Origin: Gymnothorax reevesii
Lineage: Eukaryota; Chordata; Actinopteri; Anguilliformes; Muraenidae
DNA: 64,000 nucleotides
NCBI GenBank assembly: GCA_029721435.1
Contig: CM056592.1
Location: 31,241,111 to 31,305,110 of the forward strand
Reading direction: 5' to 3'
Below, one piece after another: positions 33,363-56,600 of this stretch; position 1 is the stretch's first letter; the number at the start of each line of letters is the position of its first letter. The translations under genes and the position numbers were made by a program. The notes under the pieces are model-generated. The model was not told the DNA's origin. It did no database searches and saw only the letters and a list, made by a program, of their open reading frames with translations.

Positions 33363-35410
33363 ATATAGGCCTACAGACACTTTGGCCATGATCACATTTT
33401 GACAATTTTGACAGATCTAATGTTATTGGAATAAGCTTCTGTCCAATGAGTGAGGAACTTTCGGCACAGATAAGTGATGAGTGGCTGCTCATTTTGTGTG
33501 GCACCCAATAAAATGTTATGGAGTAATACTAATAAAAGTACAATGAAGAGTGATCCCTAGACTGTATTTTAACAATTACCCTCATGCAGCTCCAATCGAG
33601 GCGGTGGGGACTCCCCACTTATCAGGGTTGCCATGTGCACCTTGAACGGTGACAGCTGGAGGTTTGAGCCTGGTTGGCCTCCACCGGTCCGTGCGCTGCT
33701 GCACCTGAGCACCGCAAGCCGTTTTTTGGTGACGATCTTAAAATCGGACCACTTTTTTAACCTACACGTAAGCTTTTGGATTGTCAATTATGTAGGCTAA
33801 ATAACCTGAAATATCATGGATCTATAAATTGAATTTATTAAGGCCGGTGTTATTCGCACTTATACGTGTGGCCAATGCTGAATTTTGTTCTTGGCCACAC
33901 TCAAGTGCACAAGTTGATGACCATTCCTGTTCCGCTGATAGAAAGTACGGCTTAAAATAAGTTTGGCCAAGAAAAAAAAAAAAAAAAGCTTTGGATACAC
34001 TTAAAATAAGTATGGGCGATGGAGAAATGTGTATCTTGGCCACACATAAGTGCATCTAACCAAATTTTGATAAAATTTGTCCTTAGACGCACTTAAATAA
34101 GCGCTTATACGCACGGTTTGTACATGAGGGCCATCATCTTCTTGGCTGATTAACGGCTCCTGTTGCTTTGAACTTTGTAATTATTGCCTTCATTATAGAA
34201 ATAGATATTTTCAACTGTTCACAAATTTTCCCACATCCTTTTCCTGATATTCACTGTTCAACATCCCTTTCATATTGTCACAGTGGTCAGGTCTTTCTTA
34301 TGGTGATGGATGATTGAGAGGATTTGGCTGGAGTCACCTCACATCTGTAACCCAATGGAACAGGAAGTCCTGACTGACCACTGAAGAGTTCCTGACCAAA
34401 GTCCCAAGACAGGCAGGGGTTCAACACAAAAAAAGCAGAGGCAACAGTACCCAATTGTGAGGCAGTGGGAGAGTAGAGTGTCTGTAATTTGAATTCCAAA
34501 AGCCAGGCCAGCAATACACAGCAACTGTGGTCGGGCACAAAATGAGTCGTAAACAGGAGCAAACCGAACCAGGCGGGCAAAGACACAATTCGGTATCAAA
34601 CAGAAAGGCGTCGCAGAATCACAAACAAATCGCTGGCGTACACGGAGCTCAGTGCAGAGAAAAGCTGATCAACAGTCTGACAAGGGCTAAGCAGAAGTGA
34701 AGGACAATATGTACACAAGGGAGGTAACAAGCTCAGCAGGGCAACAGATGAGAGAAATAATCTAGACATTATCTGGGAGGGGGAAACACAAGAGGTAATT
34801 AAAAATACAAAACGGGAAACAATAACAAAGACTAGTTTTCACACGACATCCTTAAACAACAACGGCTCCATTCAAGGAGAGCCTAAGTGTGGAGAGATGG
34901 GAGAAACAGATTAGTAAAAGAGATGGCTGCAAAGTCTCTGCAGAAACAAAGGCAAAGCACTGGGAGGAGCAAAAAGAGGGAGGAGTTACAAATTACTGTG
35001 GAAAGTGGAGAAAATCAATTAGTAAAGTGGATCGTCCGCGCAGTAATAATTTTACCCAAATAGTGCAAGTTAGTATGTTAGTTATTTACAGGATTAGTAT
35101 ATTAGTAAGGGTTAGTAGATAAACTAGACAAAATATACAGTGTTAGTGTGATTAGAACTTAATTAGTAATCAGTGTTGAAGGAAGTAAACGAGGCATGAA
35201 GGAACTCGTGAAACACCAGAAACTTCTGAAATCACTCGAGATGTGACAGCTCGCAGACAGGGGCGTGCACTGGCAAAGACCATAAAAACGCAAGACATTA
35301 CAGCGGGAAACGATGTGCATAACCTGGATGATGATACTGAATGCATAAACTAAATACACCAAGTGGAAATAAACATAAACCAGAACAGGCAAAAATCACA
35401 GATCAAAGCA
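33363..35410. other. Intergenic DNA between cdr2 and mettl9
   Basis: No gene recognised. An A homopolymer lies at 33974-33988. The block at about 33840-34130 has recurring CTTATACG and TTGGCCACAC words in both orientations and may be an old repeat, but no clean termini were found. Confidence 0.4.
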
Positions 35411-35419
35411 CAGAGTCTA

Positions 35420-35760
35420 AGTTAAAAACAAAGGGTGATTTAGCATTTTCAGTTAAAGCTCCAAGAATCTGGAATGGCCTCCCCACTTATATTATGAATT
35501 CTTAGTCTTTATCCTCTTTCAAATCTCTTTGGAAGATTCACTTTTATAGCCTTGCTTTTACTCAATAAATTGTTTTAGTTTTGTTTTTCTCTGGTGTGAT
35601 TTTGTGGAATCCTAATTCTTCCTAATTCGGTGTTTAATTCCCACACTTTTCATACATTGTTTTATTGATTTTATATACATGTATTATTTTTTTTACCTGC
35701 TTATGAAGCACTGTGTGCTGTATTGCTTGAAATATAAAATAAATAAATATATGTATTATT
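35420..35760 (+). mobile_element. L2-like LINE 3' end remnant
   Basis: The plus strand reads FSVKAPRIWNGLPTYIMNS, a typical ending of L2-type reverse transcriptases (SAPRLWNSLP...). A 3' untranslated region follows with GAAGCACTGTGTGCTGTATT and an AATAAATAAAT end. Only the last part is present. Confidence 0.7.
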
Positions 35761-35793
35761 ATTAATAATAATAGTAATACTAATGATAAATTG

Positions 35794-35836
<43 letters not shown>
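35755..35836. repeat. (ATT)n / AT-rich microsatellite
   Basis: ATTATTATT runs of about 16 units at 35796-35836 preceded by degenerate AATAATAGTAAT sequence, probably grown from the LINE tail. Confidence 0.9.
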
Positions 35837-37451
35837 GTCAGAGGGACCAAGAGAATTAACAGCAAAGACATTTTTCACAGTCAGTTTTGCTCATATTCAG
35901 TGAGGAATCAATGATACTTGAGGTCACTGTAAATATGCAACTTGCATTGGAAAGCAATGCTGGCATTAAACTGCAATATAAATAAAATATCCTAAGGAAA
36001 GGCATCGAATCAGGAAATACATCGGTATACAGTCTGTATGTGGACAGCTGGTGATCAGTGCGATGTTCAGCACTTTCTACATGAGCAGCTTTCGATCTTT
36101 ACTCTGCACTGCTCAGACTACAGTAACTGACGTTTCAGGATATGATTCGTTGGCTCTGAGTAAAGCTGAGCTTTATCCATCATTACTGCTTTAATGCTCA
36201 CTCAGGCCCAAATATTATTTTCCCCTTTTCGCCTTACTGTCGCAGGGAAACAATATTTAATGCAGCTGGGCATCCAAGGGACAGAAAATACTGCCACTGG
36301 GAAAGTAAGACTTATCAAAAATTTACCATAGTTTCCACCAGAAAGAAACTAGCATCTGCAAAATTATGAACATTAACATCAACCCAACTTGTGTCACAGG
36401 ACTATGTATCAAATGCATATCCTGTAGTCTATACTATGAATCAGTAATATGGCCAATCGTTTGCAAAATGTGAAATAAGTGGTCTGTTGTGATCATGAGA
36501 CCATATCAATACATATGCCTATAAATCAGGGGTGTCCAATCTTATCCATAAAGGGGCGGTGTTGGCATAGCACAGTGCTGCTGCACTTGATTCCAGGGAT
36601 TAACTGATCAGAGGGTTCAGTCAGGACCCTGATGAGTAACATGAGGTGTGTTAGTGTTGGGCTGTAACAAAACCCAAAACTAGCGCTGGCCCTTGGTGGA
36701 TTAGGCTGGACACGCCTGCTATATATTTTACAATACTAAAAGGTTTTATTGATGAATTAGGATATTTTCTTTTCAGGGTACAGTGCAAATGATAGCCTAA
36801 TGCTAATTTGAAATTGGACAGCATTGACAGATTTGTATTTTCCCCAGCGCTATTGTCACAGTGAACTTAAGACTTTTGGGATGTGGACCTGAGGCAGTTA
36901 AACTCCATCTCTGTTGTATTCATTCCTTTTGAGGTAGTTGACAAAGAGCGGAAATTTTTTTAACTGCAATTTGGCTTCCGAGGTCAAACAGACAGAGTGT
37001 AACTATTTCACCTACATAAAAGCATAAACAATTCTGCCAAGATTTTTAAGGTGAGAAATTTCTTCCTTTTAAATTTTAACATTTATTTTTTTCCTGAAAA
37101 GAACAGCATACCCCCCTGAATAAATACTCAGAATTCTTAATCGCTATGAAAACAATAACGCTTTACCCCAACACAAAATATTCTTCAAACTGTCAATCAT
37201 GCATTAGAGTTGCAATTCAACCTTGGTCATCGAGGCAAAACAAAATGACTGCAGTTTCATTTGTGTCATTGACTCTGCTCTACATTTACACAGCAAACTG
37301 TGTGTTAAACAAACATAAACTATTTTAAGAAACAAACCAGTAAACCTTGCAGGAGGTGAAACAGAATTGCATAGCATTCTTATCTCAAAGGATTATCTCA
37401 AAACGTCATACTATGGCTGGATGTTATGGTCAGAGTAAGATTATGACATCA

Positions 37452-37491
<40 letters not shown>

Positions 37492-38854
37492 TCTTCCTTT
37501 CTCTCTGTCTCTCTGTCTATCTCTCTATTCTCAATTTGCTATTTGAATCTACTTTTGGCAGGACATATTGCCTAAAAGTTTATTAAACGACAGATGAAAA
37601 TTCTCATCATAAGTTAATATGAGTTCATACGCTCAATTACCCTGTTTCCTCTCTGGTCACATTTCTGACCGATTTGTTTTGTTTTATTTTTTCCCCCCTT
37701 TACTTCTAGAAGCTCTATAAGTGTAGTTATTGGCTTTGGGCAACAAATGAAACTCTGAACTCAACCATCATGAAATCAAAAACTACATAAAGTTTATGCG
37801 TTAGAGAGGTCTAAGGACTAAAATGCTTGTACTTACATTGCAAGGAAAAATTTGGGATTAAATGGCTTAATTTGCCTAAATACCAATTTACTATTTGAAT
37901 TTACAAAATAATCCACATTCTCATTGGTCATTATCAAAATGTCCATATGATGTTGAACATGATTATATTGGCTTTTCATAATATTGTAATTGTCATTTTC
38001 ACTGTTGATTTTATTGTTTATTATTATACTGCCCAAAAAATAATATTTTATAGGTCATGGTGGACCTTTTTGTACAGAGAGTAAATTTTAAATAATTTTA
38101 AGAGAAAGAGTTTTCGGACTGTTGTCGGTTCAGAGGACAGCAAGGAAGCAGCTCATTTGCATTAGAATTTGATGCAGAATTGCCATATGGGCATATGTCA
38201 GATAAAAGCTTAGATGCTTCCACTGCAGTGTTTTTGAGGTTGGGGACGCGCTGGGACGTTGGCTTGTGTGAAAAGGTTTGCAGGCAAAGGTGTACATGGT
38301 GTGGGGAAGATGGGAGTTGTGAAGAGTGTTGTGTGCAAAGCAAAGAGCAGGCTGAGTCTTTTCACTGTGGAAGACATCATGAGGTGGGGGCATTACACTG
38401 TGAAAGAAAGAGGATTGAGAGCGAGGAAGAATGAATACAAGCAAAAGGCAAAATATCTTATGCAGGACTGACAAAGCAGTAAGGACTGAACTTAACAGAG
38501 TGGAAAGAGTAGGAAAGGGACTTGACTGGTCAAAAGGAAACGATGATATAAGTCAAAGAAAATTTGTGGCATGATTAATTAACATGATTATTAATTATGT
38601 GAAAGTATACCAATCAGAGTGGAGTCGATTGGTGGTAAATGGAAATTTCTGGGCATTTCAGATGTGAAGGGGGAAGAATTGCGCGGAATTTTGACGAAAC
38701 AGAGGTTTGAGGGTGTCAGACGCCAGAGAAGTAGAGACTGATTATTTAATATATGATAAGGATTGGGGGTAAGGCATTAGGATTTTTATTTCTGTATTTA
38801 AATTGAAGTGTGGTGTGGAGGTACAGTATGTAATTATTAAACAATATACCCAAT
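35837..38854. other. Intergenic DNA upstream of mettl9
   Basis: No conserved gene. A (CT)n microsatellite lies at 37457-37489. A plus-strand open frame at 38259-38471 (basic, with AKSRLSLFTVEDIMRWGHYT) and overlapping frames at 38098-38474 look like degraded mobile-element coding, but no family is assigned. Confidence 0.4.
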
Positions 38855-38910
38855 AGGTGGCGGTAGTGCACCAAAGCAATGTTGCAGAGTAAATTCTAAA
38901 GAAGAAGAAG
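38855..38910 (+). mobile_element. LINE-type 3' tail ending in GAA repeats
   Basis: AGGTGGCGGTAGTGCACCAA followed by a short spacer and GAAGAAGAAG is a pattern known from the ends of abundant fish non-LTR elements (I/Nimb-like, with (GAA)n tails). The coding part, if any, lies to the left and is too decayed to read. It sits about 260 bp upstream of the mettl9 start codon. Confidence 0.5.
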
Positions 38911-39169
38911 TAGCAGAAGTAAACACAGCGAGTTGTCACGAGAGGTTATCATGTGGCATTAGAATTTGTTTGAAGTTAGCGTTTTACGGATTAAGAAAAA
39001 CAGCAAATATGTTGCCTCCCCTCAGGTTCGTTTGTTTGTTTTGCCCTTGATGTGTTTGCGTGTACCAATGCCATTGGCCGGTCCTTTCAGTAGTTTCATG
39101 TATTTTTCATTGTAAGACAGGAAACTCATGCCAAATGTTCACTTGCAGCTTTAAGCTGGTAAATTGAGG

Positions 39170-49464
<10,295 letters not shown>

Positions 49465-50719
49465 GGGCACATGATGGGAAGCTTAATTTCTCATTGGTCA
49501 TTGGTGTCATGACTCTTGGTGCTTCTGTAATGTCAACTTCCTCACAGGACTCGCTTTTTTAAACGTTTTGGGAAACTTATACTTGTTAAAACACTCTATT
49601 CATATTGCCATGGTTAAAGTTTAGTGAGATGTTTATACTGCATTGGGATAAGTTCATTTAGCTGAAGGAAACTGCCGTCTCCTCTCAGGATGTTTAGAGT
49701 TGTTTTCTTTAGTATTTTCGTGTGATTTATTGCTTTTACTTGAAATTTGAAATAATGTGACGGCACATCGCAGCCTTTGTGCAGCATCTGATAAGGTGGA
49801 TATCAACAGGCAAATGTGTCGAGAACGATGGTTCCCCACCCTGTCCTCCGGGTGGATGAGCCAGACCTCAGGATTTGATGTTTCCCAGCCTAATCGGCCC
49901 TGATGTATCTAATCAAGCTCACGATTCCCCTCATGGATAGGTTAGGGGGATGCTAATCTCGACACAGAGGAGTATACATCTCATATGAATTGTTTCTTTT
50001 AGCGAGCCACAAAGTCAGAGCCATTTTAGGCTTTTAACTAGTTTCTGAAGTGTACTATGCTGTTGATTTGCACATTGGTCTGGATTATGTGTCAGAGGAG
50101 TCCCATGCACAAGCTGTATGATGTCTGGTACTGTGATCACCGCCATCCTGAAGGTTTTCACTCTCACCCAAACCAAGCTGACCTCATTCGACTTCTACAT
50201 ATCTTAGTTAAGCCACTAACTGGTCTGGTATGATGAATTGCTCTTGAAATGGAAACTTACAGGAAGGTAGATCATCATGAGCTGGATTAGTGACCACTTA
50301 TCTGTTGTCTGGACAAATGCATGATCTCCGATAAAGGGCTTGGGACCACATGATTTGCCAAATTGTGACATTCACTTTAATCAACCCAAAAAAGAATGGT
50401 GTTTCTGTGTTTTGTATATCATTTTTTTGTCTGAGGAAGGGTGCCCAATCTTATCCAAAAACTGCTGGAGTCAGTGCTGTTTTAAAAAATATATATATTT
50501 CAGCACTACAACACCGGATTCAACATAGACCTTGAGAAAATAGCATTGGGTGCATAATTGTTGTTCTATAAAAACCCAGTGCGCATAACATCCCTTTTCG
50601 GATAACACTGGGCACCCTAATCAGGCGATAAATACCTGGACCAATAAAAATTAAATTACAATCTTTTCAACTTTTTTGTCTTTTTTGAATTGATTCTTTG
50701 TTAATACAGTAGAATCGCA
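49465..50719 (+). other. mettl9 3' UTR and flank
   Basis: This follows the mettl9 stop. A possible AATAAA lies at 50643-50648, about 1.2 kb downstream. Between 49835 and 49985 there is a fragment of a repeat with GGTTCCCCACCCTGTCCTCC-like sequence similar to the one near 23.3 kb. Confidence 0.4.
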
Positions 50720-51765
50720 TGTCTGAGATATAATTTTCTCTAGACTACCATCAGTTGGCTTTTAACCTCATTCAGCAAGCAAGCTCTAGCTGATCTTAAA
50801 CGTGTTTTAAGTACCGATAAAACTAAGTTAATGTTTTCTTGGTGACTCGTGCTCGAACTGAGCGAGTTCAGTCTGACAAGTATTTGGGTATCTGACTGGA
50901 TCATGACTTCTCTTTTAAAACACATGTCCAAAATTAGAACAAACACTGGGTTTCTTTACAGAAACAGGTCCTGTTTTTCATTAGACAGTAGGAAAAGGAC
51001 TGTCCAGGTCATAATCTTACCCTTATTTGACTATGTGGATGTCCTGTGCATGCATGCCTCTGATAGTACTTTAAGACCTTTGGACACTATTTATCACAGC
51101 ACTTTGAGCTTTATCACTGGTGATGGTTTCCGAACTCATCACTGCTTTATATAATTCTGTGGTGTGGTTTTCCCTTCATCTTAGATGGAAGCTACATTGT
51201 ATTTTATTTATTTATAAAGCATTGCTGGGTAAACTTCCTTCATATCTCACTAGGCTCTTATCGATCAAAATCAGAAGCCAGCATGTCCGATCGTAAGGGT
51301 GCATTTTGATCGAGTCACCCAGGACTAGAGCTAATGTGGGCTGTTCTGCTTTTAGCTCATTTGCACCCTGTTTCTGGAATAGATGCTGAGACTCTGAAAC
51401 TTTATTGCCTCATTCTGTCCGAGTCATTCAGGAATCTTCTGTGGGAGATGTTAGTTGAGGGGGCCAGATGTACTTGCCTTTAGTTATATCTCAGGACTTG
51501 TTCTCTGTCCTTTGTCCTTATAAGTTTTTATTCATTTTATTATGTTCTTTTTATCTTATTTTTAATTCTATTATTAGATCGTTTTCCTTTTAATCTGCAA
51601 TTGTATGTAATTTTGTGAATTTTATCTGTGCAGTGTGTCTTTAACCTACTTTGTAATTGTTTTGTTGTATTCAGGTCTCCCCTGCCAAAGAGACCTCGGT
51701 CTCAGTGGGACTTCCCTGTTATGATAATGATAATAATAATAATCATCATCATCATCAGTCTGAAC
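50720..51765 (+). pseudogene. L2/CR1-type LINE 3' remnant
   Basis: The plus strand reads MLELSEFSLTSIWVSDWIM, then LLKHMSKIRTNTGFLYRNRS, CFSLDSRKRTVQVIILPLFDY and DTIYHSTLSFITGDGFRTHH. This follows the order of the C-terminal part of fish LINE reverse transcriptases (KYLG...LSFK..., NKSCFS, LPVLDYGD, YH.ALRFITG). Stops and frameshifts are present. The 3' tail at about 51670-51760 has CCTGCCAAAGAGACCTCGGT and TCAGTGGGACTTCC, then AATAAT/ATC repeats, as in such element ends. Confidence 0.8.
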
Positions 51766-53155
51766 GAGGCTGCGTTAAACTGACTGACGAATACTTCCTC
51801 GCTCGCGCAGATGGCTCTGAGCACTTGAGTGAAACGAATCTCATGAAATTAGGTTACTGTGCTGGCTGGAACTCTGCTGAATTAAACCAGTACCCTCCCA
51901 GTTCTGCATCATGCCCTGAAGTGAAGAACTGCTCCAAATGTAATCAGTGCAGTTTTTCACCAAACGCCCAATGCTGCTTTGCATTTCACTCCCTCTCCTT
52001 GCTCGTCTCATGCACTTTCTACAAATGAACTGTCACAAGTGGGAAAATTGCACTGAGTCTAAATTCATTCTTTCAAATTGACCAGCAAGATCAGGTTGGT
52101 TTGAACAGTTTCTTGAGAGAACTGGGTGTGTTTATGTGAGGAGTGGTGAGCGGATTTAATGTTTTAGTAAATAGGAAACTTCCCGCTGAAAAAACACTGG
52201 AGAATTAGGAAGACTGCAGCTGGGGATTCTCAGTGTTTTTGAATGTATTTTACGGCTGGTTTTGTTTACAGTAGATTTGTGCAGTAAAATACTCCCACCA
52301 GCTCCTTGGGGTATCGTGGAGTCACATTTCACCTGCCTGACTGAGTGCTCTGTGCAGCACCATCTTGTGTAAAGGTCACACCTGAATGGGGATGGATCTC
52401 ATTCACAGATAAAGAGAAGTGAAGGAACCATAATCTAAGTGCGTAGCATTAAATCAAGTTACCGTATCCAAATTACTGTGATTTCTTGATTCCTCTTTAG
52501 TTTCTGGTTTGCGTCTCCTTTGTGCTCTTTAGTCTTTGGCTACGGGGCTGATTTTTGCGGTGGGAAAAGAGTGGTGAAGTGGGGTTAAATTGTGGTGCCA
52601 TTTCTGAGACTTGAGAAATCGGAAGAAGCTGTGGGAATGAGACACACGTTATCACTCGGGTCAAAAGAGGCCTCGACACTGCAGAAAACAACTTCTACAG
52701 GTGGGTTTGATTGGTCTATTGCACAGAACTTTTCATTTCTCATTTGATTTTAATCATACTCTTCAGCTACTGAGTACTCAAAATGTAATTATGGTCTGTC
52801 ACTCCAAGATGGTGTGAGAGGTACTCATTTTCAGGGGTGCGTAATCCTCTGCAGTTCAGTGTGACTTGCCTCTGTCTCATGTTCCCACACCCTTAATTAA
52901 AATTTTTTGAATAATACTTTGGCATTGCTTTAATTCTGGAGTTTCCAGCCAGTGAGCTGGAGTATTATTTAAATAATGTAAATGGTAATATTTGTATTAC
53001 AATAATTTTTATGATTTGTACACTGAAGACTTCTGCAGTTATGATCTCAAATTGCAGTGAAGGGAATGTTCTGGGCCCGGCTGGGAGATGCTTGAGAGCC
53101 ACTTTTCCTCAGAACAGACCCCTGTTGTTTGCTTAGTTTAAACATGATTGGATGG
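51766..53155. other. Upstream region of otoa
   Basis: No conserved exon was found. The open frame at 51657-52028 is largely the LINE tail plus flank and is not supported. Confidence 0.4.
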
Positions 53156-53690
53156 TGTAGGTGACTGATTTTACCTGGCTGTTCTGGGGTCAGTATGTGA
53201 CAGGTGGTGTCATTGGCTGTTCTGGTGTCAGTATGTGACAGGTGGTGTCAGTTGTGGGTGACTGATGTTGTTCGGCTGTTCCGGGGTCAGTATGTGACAG
53301 GTGGTGACTTTGGCTGCTCTGAGGTCAGTTTGTGACCGGTGGTGTCAGATGCTGTGGGTGACTGATGTTGTTCGGCTCTTCAGGGGTCAGTATGTGACCG
53401 GTGGTGTCAGATGCTGCGGGTGACTGATGTTGTTTGGCTGTTCTGGGGTCAGTATGTGATCGGTGGTGACTCTGACAGTTCTGGGGTCAGTATGTGGCAG
53501 GTGGGGTCAGATGCTGTGGGTGACTGATGTTGTTCAGCTGTTCTGTGGTCAGTATATGACAGGTGGTGACTTTAGCTGTTCTGGGGTCAGTATGTGACAG
53601 GTGGTGACTTTGGCTGTTCTGGGGTCAGTATGTGACAGGTGGGGTCAGATGGCCGGGGTGACGGAGACGTTCCTGCTCCTGTTGCTCCTG
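53156..53690 (+). repeat. Minisatellite running into the otoa start-codon exon
   Basis: About ten copies of GCTGTTCTGGGGTCAGTATG followed by TGACAGGTGG. In about five of them a longer unit continues as TCAGATGCTGTGGGTGACTG ATGTTGTTCGGCTG. The last copy merges into TCAGATGGCCGGGGTGACGG AGACGTTCCTGCTC, the start of the otoa coding exon, and the two align base for base over most of this stretch. Confidence 0.85.
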
Positions 53691-56600
53691 TTTCTCCCCA
53701 GTCTGGGTTCGACCTCCGACCCTCAGCACCGGCTGCACAGCCGGGTGAGAGACTGTGTTCGTCACTGTAGGAGCAGATGATTTAAAATGCTTTGTTTGTG
53801 TTATGTGTTAACATTTTTCTGTTTGTTTTTACTTTGTGAAGAATTGCCACCATTGATGAGAAAAGCTCTGGTATGTCTTATTTATCTAGGTCAGAATTTT
53901 TTTATTTTATTTGATTATTTGTATTAAATATGATTTGATTTTATTAATTCTATAAAATAATTATTTTATTATTTTGTACTTGTAGCTTTTTGAATATGGC
54001 ATATGTTCTCATCTAGAAAAATTGTCTGGGTGCATGTTCTGTATTTTAGGATGAATTTTTGTCCAGGAAATATCTTCATGGTAAGTTTCTCATTATACTG
54101 CAGGTTTTTTCTAAACACAACAGGAATAGTGTGCGTTTGAGCATCTGTAAGTGACTGTTCTTTTAAAAAATTCAAAGAATATTGTAGCTATTAAATGTTT
54201 TTTTTTCATTTTCAGCCCTTGTTGATGCATACATATTTGCAAGGTAAAGAAGATCTCTCTGGACATTTCAGTAAAGATGCTCTTAAGGCTGAGTAAAATT
54301 GAGGAGCCTCGTGCTAAAAGTACTTAAGTCACATTTTCATACGCCGGGAGGTAGGGCTTGAAAAATGTCCTTTATAGTTACCTAAGCCCACTGCCTTTAT
54401 TTTCTCAAAATGAAAATTTTGTGACTTAAGTACTTTTAGCATTGGGGTCTTCATTTATAGCTTTGGCTTGAGAAACATGTCTTTCTGCTGAACTTGAATT
54501 ATCCAAAATGCGACTTAAGTACTTTTAGCACTAGGCTCTTCAACTGATGTAATTCCGCGCTTTAATGATTCCTGTCAGGCCTACACAAGCCTCTGTTGTA
54601 TTGTTTTAATGTAATTCTTTGTTCTCTGGTTGTCTTTGTATGCACTGTGATTGGTCCCTCAGTACACAGCAGCCCTGGAGCCCATTGGAGGCCCTGAGGT
54701 ACCTGTTACGAATAAATTCCTCCCTTAGTATGGAGGGGATCAGAGTAAGTCTATCAATGCGCTATCACACCACACTCCTCTGTCAATGCGCTATCACAGC
54801 ACACTGCTCTCTCAATGTGCCATCACAGCACACTGCTCTGTCACTGCGATATGACGGCACACTGCTCTTTCAATGCGCTATCACAGCACACAGCTCTCTC
54901 AATGTGATATGACGGCACACTGCTCTCTCAATGCGCTATCACAGCACACTGCTCTCTCAATGCGATATGACGGCACACTGCTCTCTCAATGCGCTATCAC
55001 AGCACACTGCTCTCTCAATGCGCTATCACAGCACACTGCTCTCTCAATGCGATATGACGGCACACTGCTCTCTCAATGCGCTATCACAGCACACTGCTCT
55101 CTCAATGCGATATGACGGCACACTGCTCTCTCAATGCGCTATCACAGCACACTGCTCTCTCAATGCGATATGACGGCACACTGCTCTCTCAATGCGCTAT
55201 CACAGCACACTGCTCTCTCAATGCGATATGACGGCACACTGCTCTCTCAATGCGCTATCACAGCACACTGCTCTCTCAATGCGATATGACGGCACACTGC
55301 TCTCTCAATGCGATATCAGAGCACCCTGCTCTCTCAATACGATATCACAGCACACTGCTCTCTCAATGCGCCATCTCAGCACACTGCTCTCTCAGCACGC
55401 TATCACAGCACACTGTGCAATGCGCTATCACAGCACACTGCTCTCTCAATGGCAATCTCAGCACACTGCTTTACCTCTTCTGTTTATAGCAGGCTTTTCC
55501 TTTCCTGACTTTATGGCACAACTAAATTCAATTTTCAACGGAGATTCTTCCTACTAAACTTAATTTAGTCCTGCACTAAGCTTAAGCCATTTCTGATAAA
55601 CCGGCCCTTTATGTTTTGTTGAACATTACAAAGCTATGGTGCTAATGTACTTACAGGTATGTATTTGGCCGGTATCATTGCATTTGACAAACAGTATGTG
55701 TAGGTAACCTATGTGAGGATGAAATGAGTGAGACATTTTTCTGCTCCAGAGTATCCTGAAGGATTACCAGAGCCTCCTCACTGAAGATCCCCAGTTTCTG
55801 ATCTCTGAGATGAGTGCCCTGGACATCCTGCAGTTCACCGCTGTGCTGCGTCTCCTTCTCTCTGGGAGGAAAGAGCAGGTCAGCTTCAGTCGGGAATTTA
55901 GTCTTCAGCTGGACCTGCCATATGGTGATATATAATGAACAATATTATTAATTCAGAACTTGGATAATACTGTATACTGACTGTAGTTCACAAACAAGGA
56001 ATAAGGACTCTGTGGAGAAATTGAGAGCAATTATGAAATAATTCAGCTTGACTGGAGAGTAAATAAAGCTCCTCACGTCAACTGATAAAAGTTCTTAGTG
56101 CTAAAGGTGGTTTTAGACTCTCCTAATTCATATACGGTTTATGGTGAGGATAATTCTGGAGAATTTGCACGCTGAATGTATGTGCACCATGTGCACCAGG
56201 CCTCAGTGATAATCATGGGCATTTTCTTCCAGACGGTGCTGATAAGCGTCGACTTTGGTGTGATGAGGGCATCGCTGCAGAACAGCCCCGGCGGGAATCG
56301 CTCGCTCTTCACTGTGGCCAGAGAGAAATGTGTGTCGGCATTACGGCAGGGCTTCTGTGTTGACTTGATGGGCACTTTGCTTAGCCTATCAGATGGAGAG
56401 TTTGTTGAGGAAGATTTCATCTCTGATTTGCCAATAGATCTGTCCGATGAAACTTTCAGAGACCTGTAAGTACACAAAATTTAATCTTTTTTTTTTTTTT
56501 TTTTTAGAAAATTGCAAAATTTCTGTTCTTCTTTCATTTACTGCAGTGATCATTTATTCAGTTTGACACGTTTTAGCCTTATGGCAGCAGAAACGTGCAT

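Noticed and set aside
38259..38471. Basic 70-codon frame as a possible new gene
   Set aside because: No splice or promoter support, overlapping frames on both strands, and a transposon-like tail nearby.
53691..53744. Alternative otoa exon starting after TTTCTCCCCAG
   Set aside because: It fits the phase of exon 2, but the other frame gives a convincing signal peptide matching the family; kept only as an alternative in the findings.
54619..55557. Plus-strand repetitive frames (MRYHSTLLSQC-like)
   Set aside because: They come from the 29-bp minisatellite in otoa intron 5; only the part before 54744 overlaps a real exon.
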